From contig JAJNNY010000003.1 in the NCBI GenBank assembly GCA_022453515.1, positions 682,001 to 746,000 on the forward strand: DNA of 64,000 nt, written 5' to 3'. Of the stretch, positions 49,746-60,990 are shown piece after piece. How positions within the stretch are numbered: the first letter of the stretch is position 1; every line of letters starts with the position of its first letter. The stretch comes from Astrocystis sublimbata. Taxonomy: Eukaryota; Ascomycota; Sordariomycetes; Xylariales; Xylariaceae. Under the pieces are notes generated by a model. That model had not been told where the DNA came from. It saw only the letters and a program-made list of their open reading frames with translations, and did no database searches. The translations under genes and the position numbers were made by a program.

Positions 49746-51823
49746 ATGGCTGACGATACCGAAGAACCTCTGTAAGTTGTAACTTGTGTAGCAGGCGACA
49801 GATGAAGAACACCCTCCCAGTTGAACAGATTTGCGGTTTCATTATACACTCGAAGCTCAATGAACAGGCAGAGTGAAGGAGAGGCGAACGACTACAGTGG
49901 CTCTCGCACACTCTCTGTATCCTCACCTCTCTTTTGGCAGTGTCAGGGGCAAACGCATTGCCTCTTCTGCCGTGTCATGTCGAGACACCTACCTTCTTTT
50001 CCGATATTGCCCGCGCGACGTCAGAGCATGTGATGGGTGAACATCCTGCTTTCTTCTTGGGCTGACTAACACGGGGTCTCATCGCACCACAGCACGCTCT
50101 CGACGGATGCGCTCGCGGCGCTCCATGAGTTCTACGCGGAGCGCGACGCACAGACTGAGAAGCTCGAGAAACTCAAGACCCGCGCTACCGAAGCGCACAA
50201 CGACGACAGAGAACAAGACGACGAGGATGGGCGGAACGGAACAGAGGGAAAGCGGGGAGAGGAGCCGGTGACGGAGCTTTCTATACATACGTTCACCGAG
50301 GACTGGAACGAGTCGCAGTTTTGGGTATGTGCATTTCTTGGGATTGCCTTCTGCTTCAACGTCTTTCTCGGCTCACTTTCTGGCTCTGGGCCGGTCTTTG
50401 GGCGGATGCGGCGTGAGAGGGCACTTACACCCGAGAGCAATTGATGTGTTGTCTGTCAGCCCTACGAAGAGAAGAAGTTGGACGGCGTCATTTCTCGCAA
50501 GGGGTGGTGGTCTCTGGGTAGCTGAATCTTGCTGGATGCTTGCAATATCGCAGGTGACAGCGAGAAACTCAGGGCGACAAATCACAAGCAGGTTTGGGCT
50601 AATCGGAGGCATTTCAGTATTCCGATGAGACCGCCAACCTCCTCGCGAACCAGTTACTCGATGGCACCAAGGATGACTCGGTCGTCGCCGTAGTTTCCAC
50701 GCCGAGTGTCTTTGTAGCACTGAAGAAGATACTGGTATGTTCTTCCTTCGCATTCCCGTCGTCCGATTTGAGCAAAGACCCTGTTCCATCGGTGTCATTT
50801 GGCGCGAACACGGGGAAAGTCAGAGCGCCGATGTGATAACACGGACATGTGGCCTCCTTGTTGGATGTTCCTCTGTGAGCAAATTTTGACTACCCATTTA
50901 ACACTTGCTCTCGACGCAGAGTGCCGCCGATTACAAAGGCCCGAAGCCGAAAACATATCTACTCGAGCACGACCACCGTTTCTCCGTGTTCCCCGAATTC
51001 GTCTTCTACGATTTCGTGCATCCTTTCAAACTACCCAGTATGTGCCCATAACCTCCCATGGTCAAGTCCAATGGACCTGCGTCTCGCCACTCAGTTACAT
51101 CTCATATGCCAAATCCCAATTTCATAATCGTACCTACCTATATATTCATGCTATTCGGTTGATCTCCTCAATATCGCTGGCCTGATATATATGGACGAGT
51201 TACATAGATAGACAAGTCTCACATCGACTACAACCTGCACTTTCAAACCATATACATCCAAACGATCCATCTTCTCTCACTATCTCTATTCTCTATGGAT
51301 AGCACAGCACGGGATGTGTGACGCAATGGATCAACTAACACCACCCATCCACCCACAGCACATCTGAAGGGGACCGTCGACAGAATGATCGTCGACCCGC
51401 CCTTCCTCAGCAACGATTGCCAGACGAAGAGTGAGTCCTAACCCCCTCTCTCTATCTACTCGCACCGCCGTTTCCATCACGACATGAGTCAGATGTTACT
51501 TTTTGGATTCCCCCTTCCTCCTCCTTCCTACGCACTGACAGATTGATGGAATGACTAATTAACCGACAACAGTGGCCATGACCCTCCGCTGGCTCGCACG
51601 CCCCAGCACCATCGGAGCTACCACCACTACCACCACCACCACGCTCCGCGTCCTCATCTGCACCGGCGAGCGCATGGAGACGCTCGTGAACCGCCTATAC
51701 AAGCCCCTGGGCGTCCGCACGACGACCTACGAGCCTGCGCACAGCGGGCTCAAGAACGAGTTCCTGTGCTACGCCAACTTCGAGTGCGACGCCTGGTCGT
51801 GGAAAGGCGAAGGGAGCGGATAA
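49746..51823 (+). CDS. EFM5: Protein-lysine N-methyltransferase Efm5 (N6AMT2/EEF1AKMT1 family)
   Basis: Six exons (49746-49771, 50093-50324, 50618-50734, 50920-51037, 51359-51430, 51573-51823) encode 271 residues. Efm5 is a Rossmann-fold methyltransferase that modifies a lysine of translation elongation factor eEF1A. Landmarks: MADDTEEPL then TLSTDALAALHEFYAERDAQ, HTFTEDWNESQFWYSDETAN, VAVVSTPSVFVALKKIL, YLLEHDHRFSVFPEFVFYDF, the catalytic DPPF at 177-180 (MIVDPPFLSNDCQTK) and VLICTGERMETLVNRLYKPL. The protein has a run of eight Thr (ACC/ACT codons) before LRVLICTG that family members lack from memory. Introns 1 and 4 are both 321 nt, long for this locus. The gene is not visible without splicing. 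Confidence 0.92.
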
Positions 51824-52570
51824 GTTTAGTTTGGCATGGTAAGACGTGAGCTTATGACGGAAGACGATATGATGATGGGTGGGAGGTAGGTAGGTGAGTA
51901 GGGGGGTAGAAGGATAGAAAGATAGATAGAAAGATACATCTCCTAGTAACGGAGAAGACAATCAACATTCGCCAGTTTCTTTCCTATAGACGGCGAGTTG
52001 TTCGACTGCCAAATACTTCAATCCGCGCAGTTAGAGGCACAAAGTGTTTATTGGGTGGCTTGGCAGCCTCGTTCTTTCCGTTCTGGGAGGTGACCAGGAT
52101 CCCGCGCTCGACTCCGCCGCTTGAATGAGACGTGAGATCTCGCGCTGCAAGTCGGAGCCGGCTGGCCGGTGAAAGCCCGAACCTCTGCATCAAGCAAGGA
52201 GCGGAAGATTAGCAGAGCAATAACAGAGGTTAAACTAAACGTAAACTTGATGATACAGGTTGCCGTCACCTAATGTCTGTGAAAGGGGAGGTGTAATTGA
52301 AAATCAGCATCTCAAATTTCGAGCTCAACTACAACTACCTAATAAGCAAGAAGTAGAATGATATGAAGCCATGCGCAATTAAAAGCACATCATCTGAGCT
52401 GATAAAGCGCCGCAACGCCGGTATAGTTACAATAATATCCACTTCGTCACATCTTTTTCGTGTGGTGCTCCTCTAAGTTCGATGAAATGCAATGCCCCCC
52501 GCCAGTTTCGCCGACTCCGTGTACCGTGCAAATGCATAGACGCTTTTTTACTCATTCTTATACCTCCTTC
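51824..52570. other. Intergenic between convergent EFM5 and UBP8
   Basis: 0.75 kb holding both 3' ends. Includes an AGGTAGGTAGG run near 51886 and a GATAGAAAGATAGATAGAAAG purine stretch near 51915. No gene seen. Confidence 0.55.
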
Positions 52571-54585
52571 TCACGAGAGGGACCTGATCATGTAGAAAAG
52601 GAGGTAGGCTTGGCTGCCCAATACATCTGACTTCTTGGCCAGTTCGACCCGGTGGTCGTTGAAGGAAAACCACTTTATCGAGCGTTAGTAAGGTGAATAC
52701 ACGGTGTGGGGTTCATTGTGATAGCGCAAGGCTTCTTACCTGGTCTCCGACCCTGCAGTAGGATACGTAGTGTCCTGTTGAGTTCCATTTAGTCTCCTCC
52801 AGTTCGGGTGTATCTGGCTGTTGGCAACCTACCTGTGTCGATCTCTCCTACATGTTCCACCACACTTAAGAGATCATAGACGCATGATCGGCTCAATTCT
52901 TGGCTGCTTCCGATATTCTCGCTTTGGCCTTTGGTCGTATAGGGCAGCATGTTCAACTGCATGGGGAATTGCACCTTTGTGCGAATCTTGGATGCAACGC
53001 GATCGCGACTGCCTTGCTTAAATTCGAATCGCTACAATGACGAACCTGATAAGTACGGTACCTTGGACTGCTTTTTGGGGGCTACAATGACAGAATGGCA
53101 CATACTTTGAGCTGTACTGAGAGGACGTTTGGCAGAAGCTTGATGCTATGGTCCCTTCGGGCCTGCTGCGACGAATTGCAGCTTCGGCATCGATATTCAC
53201 ACTTGTCTGATTTGATGTATTCTTCGTCGAGACAGTCTTGCAACGTCAGAAAGGGCTCTACTTTGGGTTCCTTCTTGCCCTTCTTCCGTACTAAGTTCTC
53301 AAGACCTAGGCTCAGGTCCAGGAACGACTCGACCGCGTTCGTAACGCCGCCACAATTCAGGCAGGTCGTCTGGTTCTGAAGCTTGCCGTAGAAAGTTTGA
53401 TGGATGATGCAATTGCAGCTGTGTTCACTGCCAGTTTCAGGTTTCTTGCCATCCCCATTCCTCTCGTGGAGCTCCTCCGCGAGGAACTGGAAGAACTCAT
53501 GAGCATCTTGTTCCTTTGTGGTGACGAGGTTTTCGAAGGCTTTCTTCTCGGATATCCAGAAACCAGACAGTATGTTTGCAGCAGTATAACCGTTAGTATT
53601 CTCTAAAGCATAAAAGTCCTGGAACATGTCATCCATAGCGCAGCTGAGGCAGTACGATGATCCGCAATCGGCACTCTGGTGGTGCCCATCCCCCAGGTAG
53701 AAGTTGCGGAGTATAGGGTTGTGCAGAAAGCTCTGGAGCACGACGTTCTGGTAGCATGTGGCGCCAGCGTTGTAGATGCCTCGGAGACCGTCGGCCCGGC
53801 ATGATGCCAGGGTGGTGTTGGCGGCGATATACCGCTGCTCCTCTTTCATGCTCTCTTTCAAGGAGTCGGAAAACATTTCCTCATGCTTCCTCTTACGGTC
53901 TGGAGAACGCGGGTCAGTAAGCACAATTGTCTGAGGCCTTGGACTAGGTCGGCAACTGCAGAGAATGCCGGGACGGGGGATGGGCGTGGAAGGTAAACGT
54001 ACTTGAGAATGAGCCCGTGCCCATCTTCCTTATCCTGAGGTCCTCGAGTGTGGGGTCCCAGACGAAGTCCTCACAGAACTGGCAGTAGAGCGAGCCGTTC
54101 CTTGAGTCGACATCTATGAGTCGAGTCGAGTCAGGTCAGTAAAGGCCAGGGGTGCTACGGCTTGGTTCAATTCAGGGCGGCACTTACAGAATCGATGACT
54201 CTTCTTATTTCCATGCTTCACCCGCTCCTCTTCGGGGAGGATGGCGGAGCATTGCAGGCAGAGGTAGTTGGAAGTCAGGGAGGTGGAGATCTGGCCGTCC
54301 AGGGCCTTGGAGGTCTGGGCAATAAGGGGGTCTTTGTCGAAGATGACCCTCAGCAACATCTTATAGTACTGGATGGAGCTGTTGGTGACATCCTGGCTAT
54401 TGGTCAGGAGGAGCTGCACATGCTCTACCCAGGCGTCAGTACGGGAGACGGGGAGGTGGCACATAACGACCTGACAACGGGGGGTGGATGCAAAACTGAC
54501 CGCAGCCGAACAATGGAGTGCCGGGCACTGGTGAATTGACCTTGATGTTCTTGGGCGAAGCGGGCGTGGTAGGTCGGGCGGCCAT
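52571..54585 (-). CDS. UBP8: SAGA-complex ubiquitin protease Ubp8
   Basis: Seven exons (54585-54501, 54424-54188, 54113-54003, 53899-53106, 53031-52833, 52774-52740, 52672-52571) encode 520 residues. Ubp8 removes ubiquitin from histone H2B within the SAGA deubiquitination module. The N-terminal zinc-finger UBP domain shows GCEHVQLLL, NYLCLQCSAILPE, KKSHRF and LYCQFCEDFVWDP. The USP domain has the catalytic Cys box GIYNAGATCYQNVVLQSF (C193), KEQDAHEFFQFLAEEL, a CxxC pair (TCLNCGG ... CRSCNSS), the catalytic His in GHYVSYCRVGDQ (H477) and WFSFNDHRV. The start MAARPTTPASPKNIKVNSPV is the first in-frame ATG. A 35-nt exon 6 carries the histidine box. Confidence 0.94.
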
Positions 54586-55024
54586 GATGCCTGTGCGAGG
54601 TTGACACGCTCTCCCTCTCGCTTCTTCCGCTTCTCTCGCTGGTCTCGCTTCTCTCGCTTGTCTCTTCCTCTCCCTGCCTAGCCCGTCCTACAGCTCTGCG
54701 TAACTGTCTCCGTCCCTGTCTCTGTGCCTCTTTCTCGTACGAATTCCGGGCGCTGAAAGTGCTGCCAAGGCTACGTCGAGTCGAGAATCGGAGGAGCACC
54801 GGCAGATTGGGAAACGCTTGTCGACAACGACGTCGGCAGCAGCGGTGCCGGGAGGCGGGCGACCAAGACAACGAGGGAGCCGCTTCGCAGCTTTGGGAGA
54901 CGTTGGCTTGCCCGTACGCTTATTCAAACAGGCTGGACTATCGTTCGCAAGCTTCCTTTGACGGTCAGCAGAGAGGCTTCACATGAAGGTACAAGGTATA
55001 AGTGGTTGGCAGGGACTCGTGTAA

Positions 55025-55077
55025 TGGTGATGATGGTGATGATGGTGATGATGGTGATGGTGGTGATGGTGGTGGTA
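55025..55077. repeat. GGTGAT/GATGGT minisatellite
   Basis: A run of imperfect GGTGATGAT and GGTGGT units upstream of UBP8, on the side of its leader. It is plain in sequence; no function is claimed. Confidence 0.8.
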
Positions 55078-55889
55078 GATGGAGTGGGTTGTGGTTGGGA
55101 ATGTGATGCTTTTGGATCCTTACTGATTTGATTAGTGAAGGGTAGATTGAGGCAACGTGGGAAGTTGCTGCTCAAACTGCAGAGGAGGAGGTCCTGTCAC
55201 GACGAAACTATCGTCATTCGTATCGAGTCAGGGCTACTACCAGGTACGGTGTTACGGTGCTACGGTACTATTGACGCGGCTATCCCAGGGCGCTACCTAA
55301 CGAGACGGCTCCGACCGCATGCGCGCCTTCACGCAGCTCCAGCATACCTACTTCCTAGTAGGTACTACCTCAAGGGAAAATGCTTATCGAATGCCGGTCT
55401 GTATCCTTATCAGACCGCGCTAGCGGGTAGTTCCAGGGGTCTGATCGCTGCCTGCCCGCCGGGCACACTTGGGGTTGGGGGCCTCGGCAACATACATGTA
55501 CCTTGGGTGCTTAGCTTAGGTCCCTACTGTACATGTAGCATTCTCTTCCACGAGAACATCGTCCCAGCGTGCGGGCTGAAGTTGATTCACGATCGCGGGC
55601 ATGCTTGCGCGATACCTGGTGGTAGCATAGGTAGTTGGTTGGTGTAGCCGTGTCGGCGTGTAGCCGGAATCCGAGCCTTGCTTCTTACTTACGTCAACGC
55701 CCACGCAAGCTTTCTAAAACTCCGCTCATCACTCATCAACTATACAAACAACCACCAGGTAGTCTACATACCTAGACATGCAAATACCAGTTTTAATCTG
55801 AGCCACCACATTGCCACTGCAACTGCAGCATTGCTTGCGGTATATACAGTAGGCATATGTACCTAGATATCCATCAACACGACATTGAA

Positions 55890-56030
55890 CATCAAACATC
55901 AGACATCAGACATCAGACATCAGACATCAGACATCAGACATCAGACATCAGACATCAGACATCAGACATCAGACATCAGACATCAGACATCAGACATCAG
56001 ACATCAGACATCAGACATCAGACATCAGAC
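55890..56030. repeat. CATCAGA heptamer tandem array (about 20 units)
   Basis: Nearly perfect 7-bp units run over about 140 bp and end 83 bp before the ATG of the MBL gene, so the array probably lies in that gene's promoter or 5' UTR. Because 7 is not a multiple of 3, a fortuitous open frame of repeated HQTSDIR blocks crosses it; I do not consider that a protein. Confidence 0.95.
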
Positions 56031-56112
56031 ATAGACTTAGAACCGCAACGATATACTCGCATATTGCACATCATCACATGCTCATGCTCGATCCCGAGGT
56101 CTGTCCCTGGGC

Positions 56113-57039
56113 ATGATCTCAGCTCGGCTCTTGCATCGCCGCCACAGCATCACCGTCATCAAGAGGAGAATGGCTTCACACCTGGTCCATATCCCCGAAG
56201 TTGAGCGTCTAAGTCCCATCTGCATCCGCATCCTCGGCGGCAATCCCGGCAAGCTCCACCTCCAAGGCACAAACACATACCTCCTGGGCTCCGGCCCGCG
56301 CCGCCTGCTCGTCGACACCGGCGAAGGCAAACCCTCGTGGCAGGCCGCCCTGAAGCGCGTGTTGGCCGAGGAGAAAGCCACCGTACAGACAGCCCTGCTG
56401 ACTCACTGGCACCCCGATCACACCCAGGGCGTGCCCCAGCTGCTGGAGCTGGTGCCCGACGCCGCCGTTCACAAGTGCAACCCGACCGGCAAACTCGGCA
56501 GCATCGCCGACGGCCAGGTCTTCCAAGTCGATGGCGCTACCCTGACCGCCGTGCATACTCCGGGCCATACCACGGATCATATGGTCTTCGTTTTGGGCGA
56601 GGAGGACGCCCTGTTCACCGGCGACAATGTTCTCGGCCACGGCACTGCCGTCTTCGAAGACCTTGGCGTCTACCTCTCGAGCCTGGCGAAGATGGAGACC
56701 CTCGTCCGCGGCCGCGCATACCCGGGCCACGGCCCCGTCATAGGGGAAGCAAAGCCCAAGATCGCAGAGTATATCTCGCACAGGCAGCAACGAGAATTGC
56801 AAGTCTTCGAGACCCTGGGCTCCACCAAAGACTTGTCGCTGGCGTCCGGTGATGCTGCGGATACCGCCACCTGGGCTCCCATGGAACTCGTGAAGGTCAT
56901 ATATCGCGATGTTCCTGAAGATCTTCACATACCAGCATCATACGGTGTAGTGCAAATCCTAAAAAAGCTCCAGGCCGAAGACAAGGTTGTCCTGCATCAA
57001 GGCGATAGGTGGCAGCTCAAGGACAAGTCAAATTTATAG
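56113..57039 (+). CDS. Metallo-beta-lactamase fold protein, LACTB2-like
   Basis: A single exon of 308 residues. The MBL zinc ligands are clear: T-H98-W-H100-P-D102-H103, H152 in VHTPGHTTDHM and D171 in LFTGDNVLGHG, with a final His in RGRAYPGHGPVIG. The order and the C-terminal winged-helix-like tail (MELVKVIYRDVPEDLHIPA) match LACTB2, a mitochondrial single-strand endoribonuclease in animals. The relatives that act as thioesterases in fungal polyketide clusters share this fold, but no polyketide synthase is nearby. Two starts are possible: 56113, which gives a basic, mitochondrial-like lead (MISARLLHRRHSITVIKRRM), or 56170 (MASHLVHIPEVERL). It is the last conserved housekeeping-type gene before the accessory region. 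Confidence 0.88.
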   Translation: MISARLLHRRHSITVIKRRMASHLVHIPEVERLSPICIRILGGNPGKLHLQGTNTYLLGSGPRRLLVDTGEGKPSWQAALKRVLAEEKATVQTALLTHWHPDHTQGVPQLLELVPDAAVHKCNPTGKLGSIADGQVFQVDGATLTAVHTPGHTTDHMVFVLGEEDALFTGDNVLGHGTAVFEDLGVYLSSLAKMETLVRGRAYPGHGPVIGEAKPKIAEYISHRQQRELQVFETLGSTKDLSLASGDAADTATWAPMELVKVIYRDVPEDLHIPASYGVVQILKKLQAEDKVVLHQGDRWQLKDKSNL

Positions 57040-59070
57040 GTCGCAGGGATGCATGATGCGTAACCACTAGGCTTTCTTTTCTTGTATTTGCAGTTGAACA
57101 TGTGAACGTAAGGTTGCTTTTGCACACGTCATGAAGTCTTCTCCCTTACTCCGGGGATAACCCTTCCCGTGGGTTGACTTCAATGCAAAACAGATACCTA
57201 GTATCGTGCCGAATTCCAGCGCTATCTAAGATATCAAACGTAAGGCGAAAGGGCAACCGCATTGCCAAGCGACTATTCGCGGACAACGTTAAGAATTTGG
57301 AGAATGTGGTATCTCAATGTCAATACCTTTCCTTGGAGCAACGAGGCATTGACGTACTGATAGTTCAGCTCGCCGCACAATCCCCGTCTTGAAGATTGTA
57401 CCCAGCTTATTGATCAAATTACCTCAATGCTTCGGCTGTCTGCCGGTTTCGTGATGCGCTCGCATTGTCACACTGGCGTGCCTAGTTGGTCTTCGAAGTA
57501 CATACGTGCTCTGCTTGTCAACGCCCTAGAGATATGCCGATTATGTAGCTATCACAAGCACTATGTCTTCATTCTACTGGCGTTGATCTCGGTTCATTAG
57601 CAGCCCGAGATATGGCAGGATATCCAATTAAAACCCAGTTCCTTCTTATCCCCCTACACTCATAGCTAGAGCTGGTTGCTAGAGCTGCTTTGAACAAGCT
57701 ACTACAGTCGTGGACTCTGGCTTCGATCAAATGATATAATAACAAGAGTGAGTTAAAACAATACCTCCCTAGGCGAGTTCATATCAGATGTGTCTGGCAT
57801 CTCACGACCCTCGCCCAATGAAGAGCAATAACATGATGCGTGTATGCTAAGTTATTAATGAAGATGGAGGTCTATGTGATGACAGCATTGAGCTACCTAC
57901 CCACCTAACTGGACACCCAGCTAGCAACCTAGGTTCTCAAGGCTGGGTTGGACAGAAGGATATGTACTATACATCAATCTATAATGAATATCTTATAATA
58001 CACCTGTAGATGTGAAAGGTACGTAGGTTACAAAAAACATAGACATATATACTAAAACTATGTACCGAGGCCGATGAATAGACGTTATAATTACGTCGAA
58101 GATATGCGCTATCAACCGTGACGTTAAAACTGCGTCCGAAGGCACACGCCACTGTCTAGGTCTGCTGATCTCCGGTTCTAGGTTTTACCAAATGCCAAGT
58201 ATGCAGCGAACTAGGCTTAGCGCACTTGCCGCTTTTTCTTAGGCTCGGCTCAGCCAACTATCAGTCAGGTGACTGCGGAGCTGCCCTGTGTGCATTTGTG
58301 CATTATTTATACAAAGAGAAACGGTCTTTAAAATAGTTCTAACAGGTTTTAACCGTTAACTAAGCACAGTAAACGGTCTGTTATACCCATGCAATCAGTT
58401 TTACGTTCATCATGCAGGATAGCTTTTACATATGCATTTTCGCATCTCTTTACCTTAGCTTCAGTGTTTTTTACGGCCCTAGTAGTAATCATATTAGGCC
58501 CACTCCCCCTGTCATGGAAGGGGCACTACCGCTACGGTAACAATAAAGGCGATAGATAATGTTTGGTATAATCAGTGTCACGGCGAGCGTACTGAGAAGC
58601 TGGGACAAAGCCGGCAGCAGCAGCTAATACTCTATTGACGAGAATATCAAGACTAAGGAGAGAAAGAGAAGAGAGAACTAGATACAGCGAGACAATGTCT
58701 CTCTATATACGTATTGCCCTGTGCGAATCCTTTCCTCATCTAGTAGCAGCTTAGTCATGTGAGAGGTCTACTGGCCGTGACAATCAGCTACGAAAACCTC
58801 GTGACGATACGGACCTAAAATCTAAGTTAGCTCGTAAGAAACCGGTGCCCGAGGAAGAAAAAAAACCTGGTCCTATCTATTTTCTAGAAAAGCTTTCCCT
58901 ACAACTCCGAGCAGCGAATAACTGCCGCCGAACTGCTTAAAAACGAGTCATTTAACGAACTCCTGAAAATTTACAGTTGCAAAAGATGAAAATAACATAC
59001 AATTCATTCGGGATTAACTTATCGGAATTATATTACCCGTGGACAGGTATTGCTATAATCACAATATTAT
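57040..59070. other. Gene-poor, AT-richer stretch at the start of the accessory region
   Basis: 2 kb with no supported gene. Frames are short and interrupted. A stretch at about 57660-57840 (plus) reads as protein-like but with stops, and could be a decayed mobile-element piece; this is not secure. AT content rises from about 57700, and simple motifs are absent. Confidence 0.45.
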
Positions 59071-60956
59071 TTATAAGATCAAATTTGTTGGAAAGTTATT
59101 TATATCTACGTTCAGACATATAAAATCGTCCTCGTGGTTAGGACACTCCTCTAAAGTAAGACCCCGGCCATTTTTATCATATAGTAACCAATATCGTTCT
59201 GGGTTACCATCTCGCACCTCTTCTATAGCCTCGATAATAGAACAACGTCGGCACTCTCTAACATCTTCCCACTCCCCATCTCGTCGCATAAGAATCGTTA
59301 TCTTCCGACTATCTTGTAATAGGTTTGGCTGGCTTATATTATGTGACTCTGAACCAGGGGGGCTCGAGACAAAGGTGGTAAGGGCCGAGCTTCTGCCCTC
59401 CGGTAGTATCTCTCGACGAACACTCTTGGGCTTCTTTTTCTTGTTTGGCTGGCGTGTCCGGACCCTGCGCCGCGACTTCTGCCGAGGTGTTGTCCCGAGA
59501 CGTACAGCTGCCGGCTGATCTCTCATCTCACGTTCTTAAACAGGAGCCGGCACGGACGGGGGATCATCTGCATCCGACATTTGTGTATCGGCATCCTCGT
59601 TAGAGTCCCTATCCGCATCTGGCATATGCTGATCCCGTGCATCGGTGCCCTCGCTGTCTACACTATGCTGTTCGGTATAGCTGGTATCCTGCTCATCATC
59701 ACGCCCGCCCCAAAACGCGTGAAACACAGACCTCCGGACAAACAGAGACGTAATGTCGGCATCCTCCCGTACTTAACTAGTGAAGTTCTTCATAGTGATA
59801 TAAAACCGATCGTTAGAGTAAGCTTTCGAATACTAGCGACCACATGGTCTCTTGATCGGCTCCCCTATATGCGAGGTAGTAAGTGCCAAGCGGGTATCTT
59901 TGGACATCATCGGCTGTGCCTGGTTAAAACATCGAACCATTATAGCTATTAAGCTGTCCAAGTTCTGTCCATAGTCAAACTGCTGCAAAGGTCGAGCATC
60001 GAGCAACGCCCTCCTCGCCATTTCTCGATCCGAATCTAGGGAAGATAAACGGGCGATCTCGTCCGAACTAAACCCTAGCTCTCGGGCTCGGTGTGCCAGC
60101 TTATACCAGGCTCTCTGATTATATGGATGTGTCTTCGGATCCGTCTCGTCATCTTCCTTTAAAGGGTCTTCACCCGAGATTTCCACGAGGTTCTGCATAA
60201 TTGTCACACGGGTCTATTCTACTCCACCAAAAAGAAGCCTACGCGCCCAATAGATAGAAGGGTTGGCCATGGTTGACGAACGCTAAGAAATCATGAAGCC
60301 TCACTTATGCAGGACTCCCGCAAAAGAAACCAACAGGAAGTAAGAGCCCGCCCCAGGGACTCCGAAGCCGGAGGCAGGAGCCCAGGGAAAGGAGCATAAA
60401 TAGGGAAGGTTCTTCCCGCGAAATCCCAGAGAGAAGGGGGGAGATGGACCCTTCAGAGCCCTAGAGAATTATTAGCTAAATTGAAGCTATTCCCAAGTTT
60501 CCAAGCCCTAGAAATCTAGCCCTTGTTACAATAATAGCAAGATAAAGGACCTTCATATTATCCAAAAAGTGTGGTGCGTGATCTGCAGAGTTATACGTAC
60601 TAGAAACGATTGTCTGAACGGTGACAGGGAGTCGGCTCTTTCCTAATATAAGCTGCCTCATAACGCCTGTACATTGTCGCAAGTATTTAAAGTCTTGCTG
60701 CAGTGTATGAACTGTCGGGATCAAGCAGTCGACCTGCCGCAGCCTTTGCAATATCTTCTCCCTCTCAAGCTCATCCGCAATCTCTCGGAATATCGTATTT
60801 GTTCGCAGTGTATTTAATACATGAAAATCGTTAGAACGCGATATACCCGGGACACGAAGCCCGAGTTCATAAACCGTATCGTCATCTATAAGTTCGAGCG
60901 CGGCCGCGGACCCCACTATATGGCACCATATGTCGTATATATGCTCGAGATAGTGG
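59071..60956 (-). pseudogene. DUF3723-family protein relic, 5'-truncated, split by a solo LTR
   Basis: Read on the minus strand, one conserved frame can be followed from about 60956 to 59071. It opens inside the domain (YLEHIYDIWCHIVGSAAALE, DTVYELGLRVPGIS, VDCLIPTVHTLQQDFKYLRQ), continues after the LTR (WYKLAHRARELGFSSDEIAR, DSDREMARRALLDARPL, KRPCGR), then ADITSLFVRRSVFHAFWG and a C-terminal WLLYDKNGRGLTLEECP. These are the blocks of the fungal DUF3723 family, of unknown function and common as Starship cargo. Damage: no N-terminus (the frame closes within a palindrome at 60957-60976), a 329-bp LTR insertion at 60202-60530, and in-frame stops at 59833-59835 (TAG), 59773-59775 (TAA) and 59536-59538 (TAA). 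Family assignment is from remembered motifs. Confidence 0.78.
60202..60530 (+). mobile_element. Solo LTR of a retrotransposon, 329 bp, with 5-bp target duplication
   Basis: The element starts TGTCACACGGG and ends CCCTTGTTACA, i.e. TG...CA with TGT/ACA inverted ends. It is flanked by direct repeats ATAAT at 60197-60201 and 60531-60535. A TATA-like CATAAATAGGG lies at about 60394, suggesting plus orientation. No second LTR or gag-pol sequence is present, so this is a solo LTR left by recombination. It sits inside the DUF3723 frame: skipping the LTR and one ATAAT copy joins the two halves in frame (A-I-M-Q-N). Confidence 0.88.
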
Positions 60957-60976
60957 ACGACTTCCTAGGAAGTCGT
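60957..60976. repeat. Perfect 20-bp palindrome at the DUF3723 truncation point
   Basis: ACGACTTCCT followed by its exact reverse complement AGGAAGTCGT. It marks where the DUF3723 similarity stops on one side; the divergent C48-like relic starts 15 bp away on the other side. Confidence 0.9.
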
Positions 60977-60990
60977 GAGTCAGCGGCCAA

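Larger units (their letters stand above)
54586..56112. other. Divergent promoter region of UBP8 and the MBL gene, rich in short tandem repeats
   Basis: 1.5 kb with no gene. It contains a GAT/GGT minisatellite (55025-55077) and a long CATCAGA heptamer array (55890-56030), both annotated separately. TACCTACTTCCTAGTAGGTACTACC near 55350 is another copy of the dispersed AGGTAC/GTACCT word family. Confidence 0.55.

Noticed and set aside
55857..56204. Open frame made of repeated HQTSDIR blocks
   Set aside because: It is a by-product of the CATCAGA heptamer array, runs into the MBL gene out of frame and has no start context or family features.
57660..57840. Plus-strand protein-like stretch resembling a mobile-element fragment
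   Set aside because: Too short and interrupted by a stop; no diagnostic motif, so no family could be assigned.
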